Origin: Rhizobium aethiopicum
Lineage (GTDB): Bacteria; Pseudomonadota; Alphaproteobacteria; Rhizobiales; Rhizobiaceae
Length of the DNA: 64,000 bases
Assembly (NCBI RefSeq): GCF_900094625.1
Contig: NZ_FMAJ01000008.1
Coordinates: 1 to 64,000, forward strand
Reading direction: 5' to 3'
Shown: in pieces, positions 22,053 to 29,874 of the stretch
How the letters are laid out: each line of letters starts with the position of its first letter
Numbering within the stretch: position 1 is the first letter of the stretch
Made by a program: the position numbers and the translations under genes
The notes under the pieces: generated by a model
What the model was told of the DNA's origin: nothing
Databases searched by the model: none
What the model saw: the letters and a program-made list of their open reading frames with translations, nothing else

Positions 22053-23075
22053 ATGGAAACAATGGTCGAGAACGCCCATGCTGGCGTTGTGTCACCCGAA
22101 CTCGTGGTCGATGCGCTGTTTGCATGCCGGAAGACGGCAGCGATCAGGGCGGCCATCGAGCTAGATCTCTTTACTCATATCGGCGAGGGCAAAACGGCAG
22201 CATTGTTGGCGTCGGCAACAAGCGCCTCGGAGCGTGGGGTGCGCATCCTGTGCGACTACCTCGTCGTCCATGGTTTCCTGACGAAGGAGAGCGGACAGTA
22301 CCGAATGACGCCCTCGACCAGAATGTTCCTCGACCGCAATTCGCCGGCCTATATGGGCTCTGCCGTAGAGTTCGTCGCCGCACCCGAAATCCACGATAAT
22401 TTTCTGCGCGACCCGGCCGCGGTCGTGCGAAACGGCGGTTCGGCCGGGCTTGCGAACATGTCGGCAGACAATCCGGTCTGGCTGAAATTTGCGCGCGGCA
22501 TGGGCTCGTTTACCGGACTCAGTGCCAAAATACTGGCTGGCGAAATCTCCGGCTGGCCGAGGCTTCCGAAAAAGGTCTTGGACATCGCCGCAGGCCCAGG
22601 CGTTTTCGGGATAGAAATTGCCAAGGCCTTCCCAGCGGCGGAGATCGTCGCAATCGACTGGGCCGCCGTACTGGAGCTGTCGAGGCAGAATGCGGTAAAA
22701 GCCGGCGTGGCCGACCGCTACCGGACGGTCGCCGGCAGTGCCTTCGATGTGGAGTGGGGCACCGGTTTTGACCTCGTTCTGCTTCCGAATTTTCTGCACC
22801 ACTTCGATTTGCCGACATGTGCCGAACTGTTACGAAAGATCATCGCCAGCCTAGCCGCGAATGGCCGGACCGTCGCGGTCGATTTCGTGCCGAACGAAGA
22901 TGGTGTGTCGCCGCCTTTTCCCGCGGCGTTCTCCTGGGAGATGCTCGCCAGCACGCCGGCGGGCCAGGCTTATACGCAAAGTGAGCTGACTGAGATGGCA
23001 AGGCTGGCCGGCCTTGCCGGTGTCACGGTCAAGCCGATGCCGCCAACCCCGGCCAGCCTCATTCTGTTTGAATAG
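22053..23075 (+). CDS. O-methyltransferase (small-molecule, acetylserotonin-methyltransferase type)
   Basis: A 340-residue SAM-dependent methyltransferase with an N-terminal winged-helix dimerisation domain (residues ~10-90, 'AAIRAAIELDLFTHIGEGKT', 'GVRILCDYLVVHGFLTKE') and a C-terminal catalytic domain ('KVLDIAAGPGVFGIEIAKAF', 'VAIDWAAVL', 'FDLVLLPNFLHHFDLPT'). The methylated substrate is not known. The ATG at 22053 has GGGGGA seven bases upstream, so the longer frame from 21954 is rejected. It is co-directional with the ArsR-SRPBCC-ClpP genes, about 175 bp ahead of them. Confidence 0.85.
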   Translation: METMVENAHAGVVSPELVVDALFACRKTAAIRAAIELDLFTHIGEGKTAALLASATSASERGVRILCDYLVVHGFLTKESGQYRMTPSTRMFLDRNSPAYMGSAVEFVAAPEIHDNFLRDPAAVVRNGGSAGLANMSADNPVWLKFARGMGSFTGLSAKILAGEISGWPRLPKKVLDIAAGPGVFGIEIAKAFPAAEIVAIDWAAVLELSRQNAVKAGVADRYRTVAGSAFDVEWGTGFDLVLLPNFLHHFDLPTCAELLRKIIASLAANGRTVAVDFVPNEDGVSPPFPAAFSWEMLASTPAGQAYTQSELTEMARLAGLAGVTVKPMPPTPASLILFE

Positions 23076-23251
23076 TCGATCGGCCGACGTCCGCGTCGCG
23101 CGGCCGAACACCCGCATGGTGTTTTGCGGCTAGAATCCTCGAACGCTTTCAAGAAAGACCGAAGCATCGCAACAGTCGGGATTTTTGCGACAACGCAAAG
23201 CCGCCTCGAAACAGGCTTGCAAATCGCATAAGTGTGTGCTTATGTGAGCGC

Positions 23252-23566
23252 ATGATCGAGAATGACTTTTTCCGAGCTTTGGCAGACCCGACCCGGCGCG
23301 CGATCTTTGACAAGCTGGCGGCAGGGAGAATGAACGCAAGCGCCTTGCGCGAGGGCATGGAGATCAGCCAGCCGGCAATGTCGCAGCACCTCGCGGTTCT
23401 GCGCAGCGCAAAGCTCGTGAGGGAAGAACGGCAGGGGCGTTTCGTGAATTACGAGGTCGATCCGGAGGGACTGGCTCTCATCGCTCAATGGCTGGCGAAG
23501 TATCGCGCCTATTGGCCCACGCGCATTGAAGCTCTCAAGGTCTTGCTGAAGGACATGGATCAATGA
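23252..23566 (+). CDS. ArsR-family transcriptional regulator
   Basis: A 104-residue winged-helix regulator: 'FRALADPTRRAIFDKLAAGR', the recognition region 'EISQPAMSQHLAVLRSAKLV' and the wing 'REERQGRFVNYEVDPEG'. No metal-binding CxC motif is seen, so it is of the non-metal subgroup often paired with SRPBCC proteins. Its stop overlaps the start of the SRPBCC gene (ATGA). It probably represses its own operon. ATG 23252 is chosen because the domain begins immediately after it. Confidence 0.88.
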   Translation: MIENDFFRALADPTRRAIFDKLAAGRMNASALREGMEISQPAMSQHLAVLRSAKLVREERQGRFVNYEVDPEGLALIAQWLAKYRAYWPTRIEALKVLLKDMDQ

Positions 23567-23922
23567 ACGAAGAAGAGACCAAGGAGCAGGATAGCGGCGT
23601 CGAACTGGAATTTGACCTGGGCGATCCGCCGCAAAAGGTCTGGCGCGCTATCAGCATTCCCGAACTTAGGGAAAGGTGGTTGCCAAGCGAGGCACTGGCC
23701 GATCCCGATGCGGTCACTGTCACCCCCGGCCAAGAAGTTCGCTACAAGCTGCGCGACGACAGCCCGCCTTTCCTTGAGAGCACTGTGACGTTCACGATCA
23801 CCCCGAACGCGACGGGCGGAACCTGCCTTCGGATCGTCCACGAACTGACGGACGCGAGATTCGACCGAATGGCAGGGGCGGCCGCGAACAGCAACAGCCC
23901 GCCCCTTATGCTCGCCGCCTGA
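23563..23922 (+). CDS. SRPBCC (AHSA1-like) domain protein
   Basis: A 119-residue protein of the START/AHSA1 fold: 'ELEFDLGDPPQKVWRAISIP' with 'ELRERWL' is the characteristic beginning and 'ESTVTFTITPNATGGTCLRI' is a core β-hairpin. It is shorter than many family members, and its C-terminal helix is replaced by a short alanine- and asparagine-rich tail, so it may be slightly truncated. Such proteins bind small hydrophobic ligands or act as co-chaperones. It is coupled to the ArsR gene; a direct ligand is unknown. Confidence 0.78.
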   Translation: MNEEETKEQDSGVELEFDLGDPPQKVWRAISIPELRERWLPSEALADPDAVTVTPGQEVRYKLRDDSPPFLESTVTFTITPNATGGTCLRIVHELTDARFDRMAGAAANSNSPPLMLAA

Positions 23923-23967
23923 CGCGGCGAGCCTCACCCATGAATTCTGAAAGTCTGGAGGTCGCCG

Positions 23968-24579
23968 ATGCGCGAAGCGATTCAGCTCGTCCCTATGGTC
24001 ATAGAACAGTCGAGCCGGGGGGAACGATCGTTTGATATTTATTCCCGGCTTCTGCGCGAGCGGATTATCTTCCTCAATGGTGAGGTCAACGACACGGTTT
24101 CGGCCCTCGTCTGTGCGCAGCTTTTGTTTCTAGAAGCGGAAAACCCGAAAAAACCTATCAATCTCTATATTAATTCGCCGGGCGGCGTCGTGACCAGCGG
24201 CCTCGCCATGTATGACACCATGCGTTTTATCCGCGCGCCGGTTCACACGCTTTGCATGGGGACGGCCCGTTCTATGGGATCGTTTCTTCTGATGGCAGGC
24301 GAACCTGGCGAAAGGGCTGCATTGCCCAATACCAGTATCCTCATTCACCAGCCTTCCGGCGGCTTCCAAGGGCAGGCTTCCGACATGCTGATTCACGCCG
24401 AGGAAATTCTAAGGACCAAGCAACGTATGACGCGGCTCTACGCGGAGCATTGCGGACGATCCTATGAAGACTTTGAACGCGGGATGGATCGCGACCGCTT
24501 CATGACGGCGGAAGAGGCACTGGAATGGGGCCTCATCGACCGTATTCTGAAGGTTCGGGAAGACACGGACAGCCTATAA
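23968..24579 (+). CDS. clpP: ClpP-family serine protease (paralogue)
   Basis: A 203-residue ClpP. The catalytic serine is in 'CMGTARSMGSFLLMAG' (housekeeping ClpP usually has GQAASMG), the histidine in 'SILIHQPSGGFQGQASD' and the aspartate in 'MDRDRFMTAEEALEWGLIDR'. All three are kept, so it should be an active peptidase that works with a Clp ATPase. No Clp ATPase gene is in the window. Rhizobia carry several clpP copies, and this one is likely an accessory copy. It follows the SRPBCC gene by 45 bp in the same direction. Confidence 0.9.
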   Translation: MREAIQLVPMVIEQSSRGERSFDIYSRLLRERIIFLNGEVNDTVSALVCAQLLFLEAENPKKPINLYINSPGGVVTSGLAMYDTMRFIRAPVHTLCMGTARSMGSFLLMAGEPGERAALPNTSILIHQPSGGFQGQASDMLIHAEEILRTKQRMTRLYAEHCGRSYEDFERGMDRDRFMTAEEALEWGLIDRILKVREDTDSL

Positions 24580-24764
24580 TCCCTGTTGCAAAATCCCCAT
24601 TAAAGCGACGGTTGTTTTCCTGACTTTTGCAACGCCTCAGAATAGACGGTTTGCGATGCCGGATGTCTGCGGTTGGCGCAGAGCCGCCGATATGTTTGCC
24701 CGCTCTCAGCCATTGCGGACAAAGATAAAGTCAGTGTCTCGAGACTGATTGCTCAGCGGCTGCG

Positions 24765-25328
24765 TTAGTCAAAGTCCTTCGCCCGCTCCTTCCAATAACC
24801 GCCGTTAGAGTAGGGTGGGGATGAAAGGTCTTCCTCGCCAGACTCCCACCCGTCGTCCCGCCCTTGCAACACGCGGTCGACTTCTTCGCTGAGGAACGCG
24901 CCGAAACTGTCCGCCAGCCGGTCTATGCCCTTCTGGTGCCCGCCCGGGGAAACTTCATAAATTGCAGCTTCGCCGTCTGCGCCGATTTCAGCGCAATCCA
25001 TGACGAAGAACGGGCCATAGCCCGAGGCAAGAAACGGAACCATTGTCCTGGAGATGCGATCATCGTCGCGTGCCCGCTCCGTCGCGTAGACCACATTGGT
25101 TGTGAATTTCGCATCGATACCTTGAGAAAGCCAGCCATATATCTCCGTGGTGTCAAACTCGAGCGCGCCGAAATCGGAAAGCATCTGTTTGTAGGATGGC
25201 GGGAGGCTGAGCCGCAATCGCGCTTCTACCCGCCTTATTTGCTCATCGGTGGCACACGTCGTTCCCAGAATTTCCATTTTATTCTCACGCAGGGTGCGGA
25301 TGGCATTCTCGTAGAGCAAAATCGTCAT
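24765..25328 (-). CDS. SMI1/KNR4 (SUKH) family protein
   Basis: A 187-residue protein with the SUKH-fold signature: 'ATDEQIRRVEARLRLSLPPS', 'YKQMLSDFGALEFDTTEIYG' and later 'FGAFLSEEVDRVL'. Many SUKH proteins are immunity proteins for contact-dependent toxins, but some act elsewhere. No toxin gene lies beside it; the neighbours are clpP (convergent) and a GFA-type gene (divergent). I see no frameshift. An orphan immunity gene left by recombination is possible. Confidence 0.75.
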   Translation of the reverse strand: MTILLYENAIRTLRENKMEILGTTCATDEQIRRVEARLRLSLPPSYKQMLSDFGALEFDTTEIYGWLSQGIDAKFTTNVVYATERARDDDRISRTMVPFLASGYGPFFVMDCAEIGADGEAAIYEVSPGGHQKGIDRLADSFGAFLSEEVDRVLQGRDDGWESGEEDLSSPPYSNGGYWKERAKDFD

Positions 25329-25545
25329 CTGTCCTCACGCCGTCGATCTCAAACAGAGCCATCTGGATCAGAACATGGGCGTCAGAGAACATTAATCAAG
25401 ATGTGGTGGCGGATGGCTATGCTGCGGTTGACCTAAACGCTGCGAGAGGATGACTGCTTGTGCGGATCCTTGTCGGAGGCTGGACGATCAAAAGACCAAA
25501 ACCTAAAAGAGTTAAGCCCAACCCGCCTCTTGAAGGAGGAGAAGA

Positions 25546-26046
25546 ATGAAACGCCTCGATATGGAGGTGAGCGGCGGCTGCCAGTGCGGTGCCGTGCGCT
25601 ACCACGCAACCGCTATGCTCGACAATCCGCATCTCTGCCATTGCCGCATGTGCCAGAAAGCCTCGGGCAACATCTTTGCCGCGCTCGTCGCCGCGCCCGA
25701 TGATGCGCTCACCTGGACACGCGGCAAGCCGAGCGTCTGGAAGAGTTCGGAGCTTGTCGGGCGCGGCTTCTGCGCCAATTGCGGCACGCCATTGTTCTTC
25801 CACCACCTCGAAAACGGTCGCACCAACCTGATGATCGGTTCGCTTGACAATCCGCACGCCTTCTCGCCGCGTGCCAATACCTGCACTGAGAACATGGTTC
25901 CATGGTTTGATACGATCACCGGCATAGAAAACACCGGCGCGACCGAAAGCAACGGCGCCGACTGGGCCGCGGCAATCAAGCAGAGCAACAACCAGCACCC
26001 CGATCAAGATACCACCGCATGGGTGGTGAGGGGGCATGATGGATGA
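25546..26046 (+). CDS. GFA/CENP-V-type zinc protein
   Basis: A 166-residue protein of the GFA (glutathione-dependent formaldehyde-activating enzyme-like) family. The zinc ligands are visible: 'GGCQCGAVRYH', 'LCHCRMCQKASGN' and 'GFCANCGTPLFF'. The usual C-terminal 'SNNQHPD' is present, but the protein then runs on for ~13 residues where relatives normally end within a few, perhaps because of a lost stop. The ribosome binding site GGAGGAGAAG lies just before the ATG. The enzymatic function of most members is unproven. Confidence 0.85.
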   Translation: MKRLDMEVSGGCQCGAVRYHATAMLDNPHLCHCRMCQKASGNIFAALVAAPDDALTWTRGKPSVWKSSELVGRGFCANCGTPLFFHHLENGRTNLMIGSLDNPHAFSPRANTCTENMVPWFDTITGIENTGATESNGADWAAAIKQSNNQHPDQDTTAWVVRGHDG

Positions 26047-26455
26047 GTCCTAGTCTGGCGGTTGCCGGCGCCGCGCTGCCTATTCCAAAAAGCCGTCCGT
26101 CAGCAACGGACAACCCGCAGCATCGGGAGCGTTGTCCGATACTCATCCAACAGCGGACGGTCACTCCAATCCCTCCGCCTAAATCTGGGTTAGTTCCTTG
26201 CTGTGACGTCCGGCGACGTCGTGGATAGCCTCTGACGAGTCTGGCTTCTATACCAGCTACTGCATGGAGGCAGAGGGCTATTACCGGCTGTCGCGCTGCG
26301 AGATATTTCCTACCCTTTCGCTGCCGGCGAGTTGTTACATACCGCGCTGGCGTTCGCACCTCTGAGGGGTACGATGACGAAGATGCCCGACACCGCCACC
26401 CTCCTGAAGACGCCGCCGACCGCAGCGCGCATGTCTCCCGGCCCGACCTTCAATA
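26047..26455. other. Intergenic stretch without recognisable gene
   Basis: About 400 bp with a few short chance frames on both strands and no family resemblance. It holds an imperfect inverted repeat around 26097-26155 (GTCCGT...CAACGGACAAC and GTTGTCCG...GCGGAC), possibly a decayed mobile-element end. Confidence 0.35.
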
Positions 26456-26665
26456 ATGCTTCGTCGCGCAGCCCTGCTGTTGCGCAACTCTGGATTGATC
26501 GTATTCGACGACGACGTTGAAGAAGCTCTCCGGGATCTGTCAAGCGAGTTCGGCAAGACGCGCAACGATACCGTCAGGTTCATCGTCCGGGAGTGGATGG
26601 AGCAGAACACCTATCTGCCTGTGCACGGGCTCGACGAAGATGGCGAGGTGGATGGGAATGCATAA
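26456..26665 (+). CDS. Small ribbon-helix-helix-like protein
   Basis: A 69-residue acidic protein. 'GLIVFDDDVEEALRDLSSEF' followed by 'GKTRNDTVRFIVREWMEQN' looks like a β-strand plus two helices of a MetJ/Arc-type DNA-binding fold. The first ~12 residues fit this poorly, so the true start could be internal. No toxin partner is adjacent. It lies in the accessory part, left of tRNA-Gln. Confidence 0.5.
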   Translation: MLRRAALLLRNSGLIVFDDDVEEALRDLSSEFGKTRNDTVRFIVREWMEQNTYLPVHGLDEDGEVDGNA

Positions 26666-26869
26666 TCCTTGTACCCCGGTTCAATTCCGGGCGATGCCTC
26701 CTTTTCCGAATCAATGCATTGCCGGCATAAAAACTCCGATCTAGCTGAGAGTTCATAGCGTCATCTTGCAACGGGCTTCCCTAATTTCCAAAAGCGCACG
26801 GCGAGCCTCAGGTTATTGAAAAAGGCGGCACTGTGAGTGCCGCCTCAGAGAAATTAACTCGCCTTGTGG

Positions 26870-27085
26870 TTACCGCTCAGTGCTAGCGGACTTCGTATCG
26901 GCTGTGGCACCGCTAAAGCTTCCATTATTGGTGCCGTCGCTGCCACCATGTTTTTCCTGGCCCCAGCCATTATTGCCCTTGGCGGTCTCGCCCGGTGGGC
27001 AATAGTCACCCGCATAAGCGGAGCCTCCAACGGCGAATGCCATCGCGATGCTGAGGGCGAGAGCAAGTTTGCTAGATGTCACCAC
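26870..27085 (-). CDS. Small secreted protein
   Basis: About 71 residues: a Sec signal peptide ('KLALALSIAMAFAVGGSAYA', cleavage likely after AYA) and a short polar mature part rich in glycine, asparagine and serine with a single cysteine ('GDYCPPGETAKGNNGWGQEK'). The start is taken at GTG 27085, preceded by GGGAGA; a second GTG follows directly. A longer frame from ATG 27145 would bury the signal peptide and is rejected. Function unknown. Confidence 0.6.
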   Translation of the reverse strand: MVTSSKLALALSIAMAFAVGGSAYAGDYCPPGETAKGNNGWGQEKHGGSDGTNNGSFSGATADTKSASTER

Positions 27086-27274
27086 GTGTCTCCCTAGTAA
27101 GTTGCAACATCCATCAAGAATGCCCCGCCTCGGACGACGTGTCATCTTGCCTCTTGTGATAGGTCACTCGCCTGAAAGGGGTAAGCCGCGGCAGTCGGCG
27201 CGGAATGTGGCACCGGCGATCTGACCGATTTTGTTGAGTGTTTCCCGGACCGGGCGAGCAGATCATAAATGCCA

Positions 27275-27424
27275 CTAAAGTCCTGAACGTCCAATCCAAG
27301 GGGAGATCAACACTGACGAAATCGCCTTTGGGGAAAGGAGTATTTCTAAGATTTTGCCATAGGCGAATAAGGCGCAGATGGTAAGCAACAAAGCAACGGC
27401 AATGAGAATTTGGGTTTTTGTCAT
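27275..27424 (-). CDS. Possible 49-residue membrane peptide
   Basis: ATG 27424 opens a frame reading 'MTKTQILIAVALLLTICALF', then AYGKILEILLSPKAISSVLI and a few more residues before TAG. One clear transmembrane helix lies at residues 6-24. No good ribosome binding site is seen, and a peptide this short could be chance. It is listed because its hydrophobic pattern is clean and it sits in otherwise empty sequence. Confidence 0.35.
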   Translation of the reverse strand: MTKTQILIAVALLLTICALFAYGKILEILLSPKAISSVLISPWIGRSGL

Positions 27425-27513
27425 TCTTAATCAGGTAGCCAACTGTTTACCGGCGAAAATCGGACTTAGGTCTGGTAATCCACCCCTCTGCCAATCGACT
27501 CCCTAGTTCAGCA

Positions 27514-27985
27514 TCATTCGAAGGCATAAACCGCCGCTTGATCAGCAACAACCCTCAACCCTTTATATGAAGGGTGCCGCAGCTTTCCGTCGTGCGTCCA
27601 GGCTCGATATTCGATCTCGGCGACGAGTGTAGGCTTGATCCAGATCAGGTTCGTGCGCCGGCCGGTATACCTCACAGCAGGCGCTGACGCCTTACGCCTG
27701 TCCATCGCAGCGCGGAGCATCAAGGCCTCGCCGGCGTTAAAGCCGGTTCCGACCGATCCGACATAGACGAGCTGGCCTTCTTTTCGCGCCGCAAGCAGCA
27801 GGGCGCCAATATTTCCGAACGCCGAGCTGGACCTCTGATAGCCGACGATCGCGAAGCCGTCACTCTGGATGCATTTGATTTCCTGCCATTCGCCGCCGCG
27901 CCCGCCGCGATACGTGCTGTTCCGGTCTTTGGCGATGATGCCCTCAAGCCGGTGCATGACTGCAAGCCGTTGTTTTGCCTGGGAA
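27514..27985 (-). pseudogene. ATP-dependent DNA ligase (LigD) C-terminal fragment
   Basis: The minus strand encodes the end of a LigD-type ligase: 'LEGIIAKDRNSTYRGGRGGE', 'IKCIQSDGFAIVGYQRSSSA', 'ALLLAARKEGQLVYVGSVGT' and 'IEYRAWTHDGKLRHPSYKGL', ending at its own stop. The catalytic lysine motif and everything before it are missing. The open frame continues upstream only because it runs through the tRNA-Gln gene, which is not coding. The truncation point lies within ~10 bp of the CCA end of the tRNA, as expected for a fragment left by integration at the tRNA 3' end. Confidence 0.85.
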
Positions 27986-27990
27986 AATTT

Positions 27991-28064
27991 TGGCTGGGGA
28001 ACCTGGATTCGAACCAAGATCGACGGAGTCAGAGTCCGCTGTTCTACCATTGAACTATTCCCCA
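27991..28064 (-). tRNA. tRNA-Gln (anticodon CTG)
   Basis: The minus strand from 28064 folds as a tRNA: acceptor TGGGGAA pairs with TTCCCCA, the D-arm contains AGTTCAATGGTAGAAC, the anticodon loop is CTCTGAC, and the T-arm contains GGTTCGAATCC. A genomic CCA is at 27993-27991. The total is 74 bases with CCA. It separates the accessory region on the left from the conserved core on the right. Confidence 0.95.
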
Positions 28065-28309
28065 GCAAGTGCGAACCGGCGGCGGTTCGGCTGGTGTGCG
28101 GCGCTTATAAACAAAAGCCCGCTGATTGCAAATACCTGTTTTGAAAAAAATCGGCCGTTCCGCCGAGGCGTGAAACTCTTCCGCAAAGCCCTCTCCCAAA
28201 AAAGAATTTGGTGATTTAGCCAGGCGCTGATATTCTTGCGGCAACGCAAAAATCAAACGAGCGCCTGCTGCATACCCCAGGGACTTGCGCGGCGCGGTGG
28301 AAAAACAAC

Positions 28310-29866
28310 GTGGAAGACCCCGAAGGCGGCGCGAAGCCGCAATTTGACGGGGCGTCGGCGGCAGGACGCAGGGACGGCAAGAAGTCCAGGCGTCGCAAGG
28401 GCAAGCGTGGCGGGCAAACCCGCAGCGCCGCTCAAGCCGCTTCGCATGAGCTCTCCGGCAGTGCCGGGCAGCCTGCGCGCCCCATGGAAGATGCGGCCGG
28501 ACATCCGGCCCGAAAGCGAAAGCGCCGCCGCCGTGGCGGTCAGGGCATTTCGCAGGACGGTTCGCTTCAAACCCAGGCGATGGAACAGACCGGCGCGCCA
28601 GCCAATGCCGCCCGGCCCGGCGGAGATTCGGCGTCGAGCCGGCGCAACCGGCGGAAGCACCGCGGCAAGCGCGGGCTGCAGGGCCGGCCGCTGACATCGG
28701 CAAAACCTTCCCATGTGCCGGCGCAAGAAAGCCGCGCGGAAGAGACGGCGCGCAACGCCGTGCCGCGCGAGATACAGAACGGCGCGGGCGCCGGCCGCAA
28801 GGGGCGCCAGGAGAGCCACGGTCACCTGGGGGATCGCCCGGCCGGAGAGCATGCATGGCCGGAAGAGCTCTATGCCGCGCTCGATCTCGGCACCAATAAT
28901 TGCCGTCTGCTCATTGCCCAGCCGACCCGTCCGGGCCAGTTCCGCGTCGTCGATGCCTTTTCCCGCATCGTGCGCCTCGGCGAGGGCCTTGCCGCCAGCG
29001 GCCGTCTGTCCGACGAGGCGATGGAAAGGGCGATCGAGGCGCTGAGGATCTGCGCCGGCAAGCTCAGGAGCCGGGAGATCCGCCGCATGCGGCTGATCGC
29101 CACCGAAGCCTGCCGTCAGGCGATCAACGGCGCCGAGTTCCTCGGCCGCGTCGTTGCCGAAACCGGCCTTGAGCTTGAGATCATCGACCGGGAAACCGAG
29201 GCGCGGCTTGCCGTCTCGGGCTGCTCCTCGCTCGTCGGCCGCGAGACCCGTTCCGTCGTCCTCTTCGATATTGGCGGCGGGTCCTCGGAGATCGCCGTTA
29301 TCCGGATCGGCGATAATCGCTTCAGCCGGCTGGCCAATCACATCACCCACTGGACCTCCCTGCCGGTCGGCGTCGTGACGCTTTCGGAGCGTCACGGCGG
29401 GCGCGACGTCACGCCGGATGTTTTCGAGGGCATGGTGCGCGAGGTCGAATCGATGCTCGGCCGCTTCCATTGCCCGGAGATCGAGATTGCTGAGACCGGT
29501 GATTTCCACCTGATCGGCACATCGGGCACGGTGACGACGCTTGCCGGCGTCCATCTCGACCTGCCGCGTTATGACCGGCGCAGGGTCGATGGCATCTGGC
29601 TGTCGGATGACGAAGTCTCCGCCATGCAGGCAAAGCTCCTTTCCTGGGATTTCGAAAGCCGTGCCGCCAACCCCTGCATCGGGCCTGACCGGGCCGATCT
29701 GGTGCTTGCCGGCTGCGCCATTCTCGAGGCGATCCGCCGCCGCTGGCCGAGCCCGCGCATGCGCGTTGCCGATCGCGGCTTGAGGGAGGGCCTGCTCACC
29801 GACATGATGGCCGACGACGGCGTGTGGCGGCGCCATCGCAACCGCCGCGGCCAGCGCGCGAGATAG
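28310..29866 (+). CDS. ppx: Exopolyphosphatase / pppGpp phosphohydrolase family protein
   Basis: A 518-residue protein. The Ppx/GppA domain starts at ~residue 183 with the phosphate-binding 'LYAALDLGTNNCRLLIA', followed by 'RLGEGLAASGRLSDEAMERA', 'IATEACRQAINGAEF' and 'SVVLFDIGGGSSEIAVIR'. It should release phosphate from polyphosphate or from pppGpp. The first ~170 residues are an unusually long, low-complexity basic extension (Arg/Lys/Gly-rich) seen in rhizobial members and probably disordered. The start used is GTG 28310. It lies 8 bp before rlmE, so the two form an operon. Confidence 0.88.
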   Translation: MEDPEGGAKPQFDGASAAGRRDGKKSRRRKGKRGGQTRSAAQAASHELSGSAGQPARPMEDAAGHPARKRKRRRRGGQGISQDGSLQTQAMEQTGAPANAARPGGDSASSRRNRRKHRGKRGLQGRPLTSAKPSHVPAQESRAEETARNAVPREIQNGAGAGRKGRQESHGHLGDRPAGEHAWPEELYAALDLGTNNCRLLIAQPTRPGQFRVVDAFSRIVRLGEGLAASGRLSDEAMERAIEALRICAGKLRSREIRRMRLIATEACRQAINGAEFLGRVVAETGLELEIIDRETEARLAVSGCSSLVGRETRSVVLFDIGGGSSEIAVIRIGDNRFSRLANHITHWTSLPVGVVTLSERHGGRDVTPDVFEGMVREVESMLGRFHCPEIEIAETGDFHLIGTSGTVTTLAGVHLDLPRYDRRRVDGIWLSDDEVSAMQAKLLSWDFESRAANPCIGPDRADLVLAGCAILEAIRRRWPSPRMRVADRGLREGLLTDMMADDGVWRRHRNRRGQRAR

Positions 29867-29874
29867 GGGAAAGC

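Noticed and set aside
26670..26705. A T-arm-like stretch (CCCGG, TTCAATT, CCGGG) followed by a possible acceptor strand, as at the 3' end of a tRNA.
   Set aside because: No matching 5' half, no U33 before a plausible anticodon and no CCA end. At best it is a fragment of a tRNA, and it could equally be chance.
27514..28068. A 184-codon minus-strand frame that looks like one complete gene.
   Set aside because: Its first ~25 codons are the tRNA-Gln gene read as protein; only the ligD-like C-terminal part is derived from a real gene.
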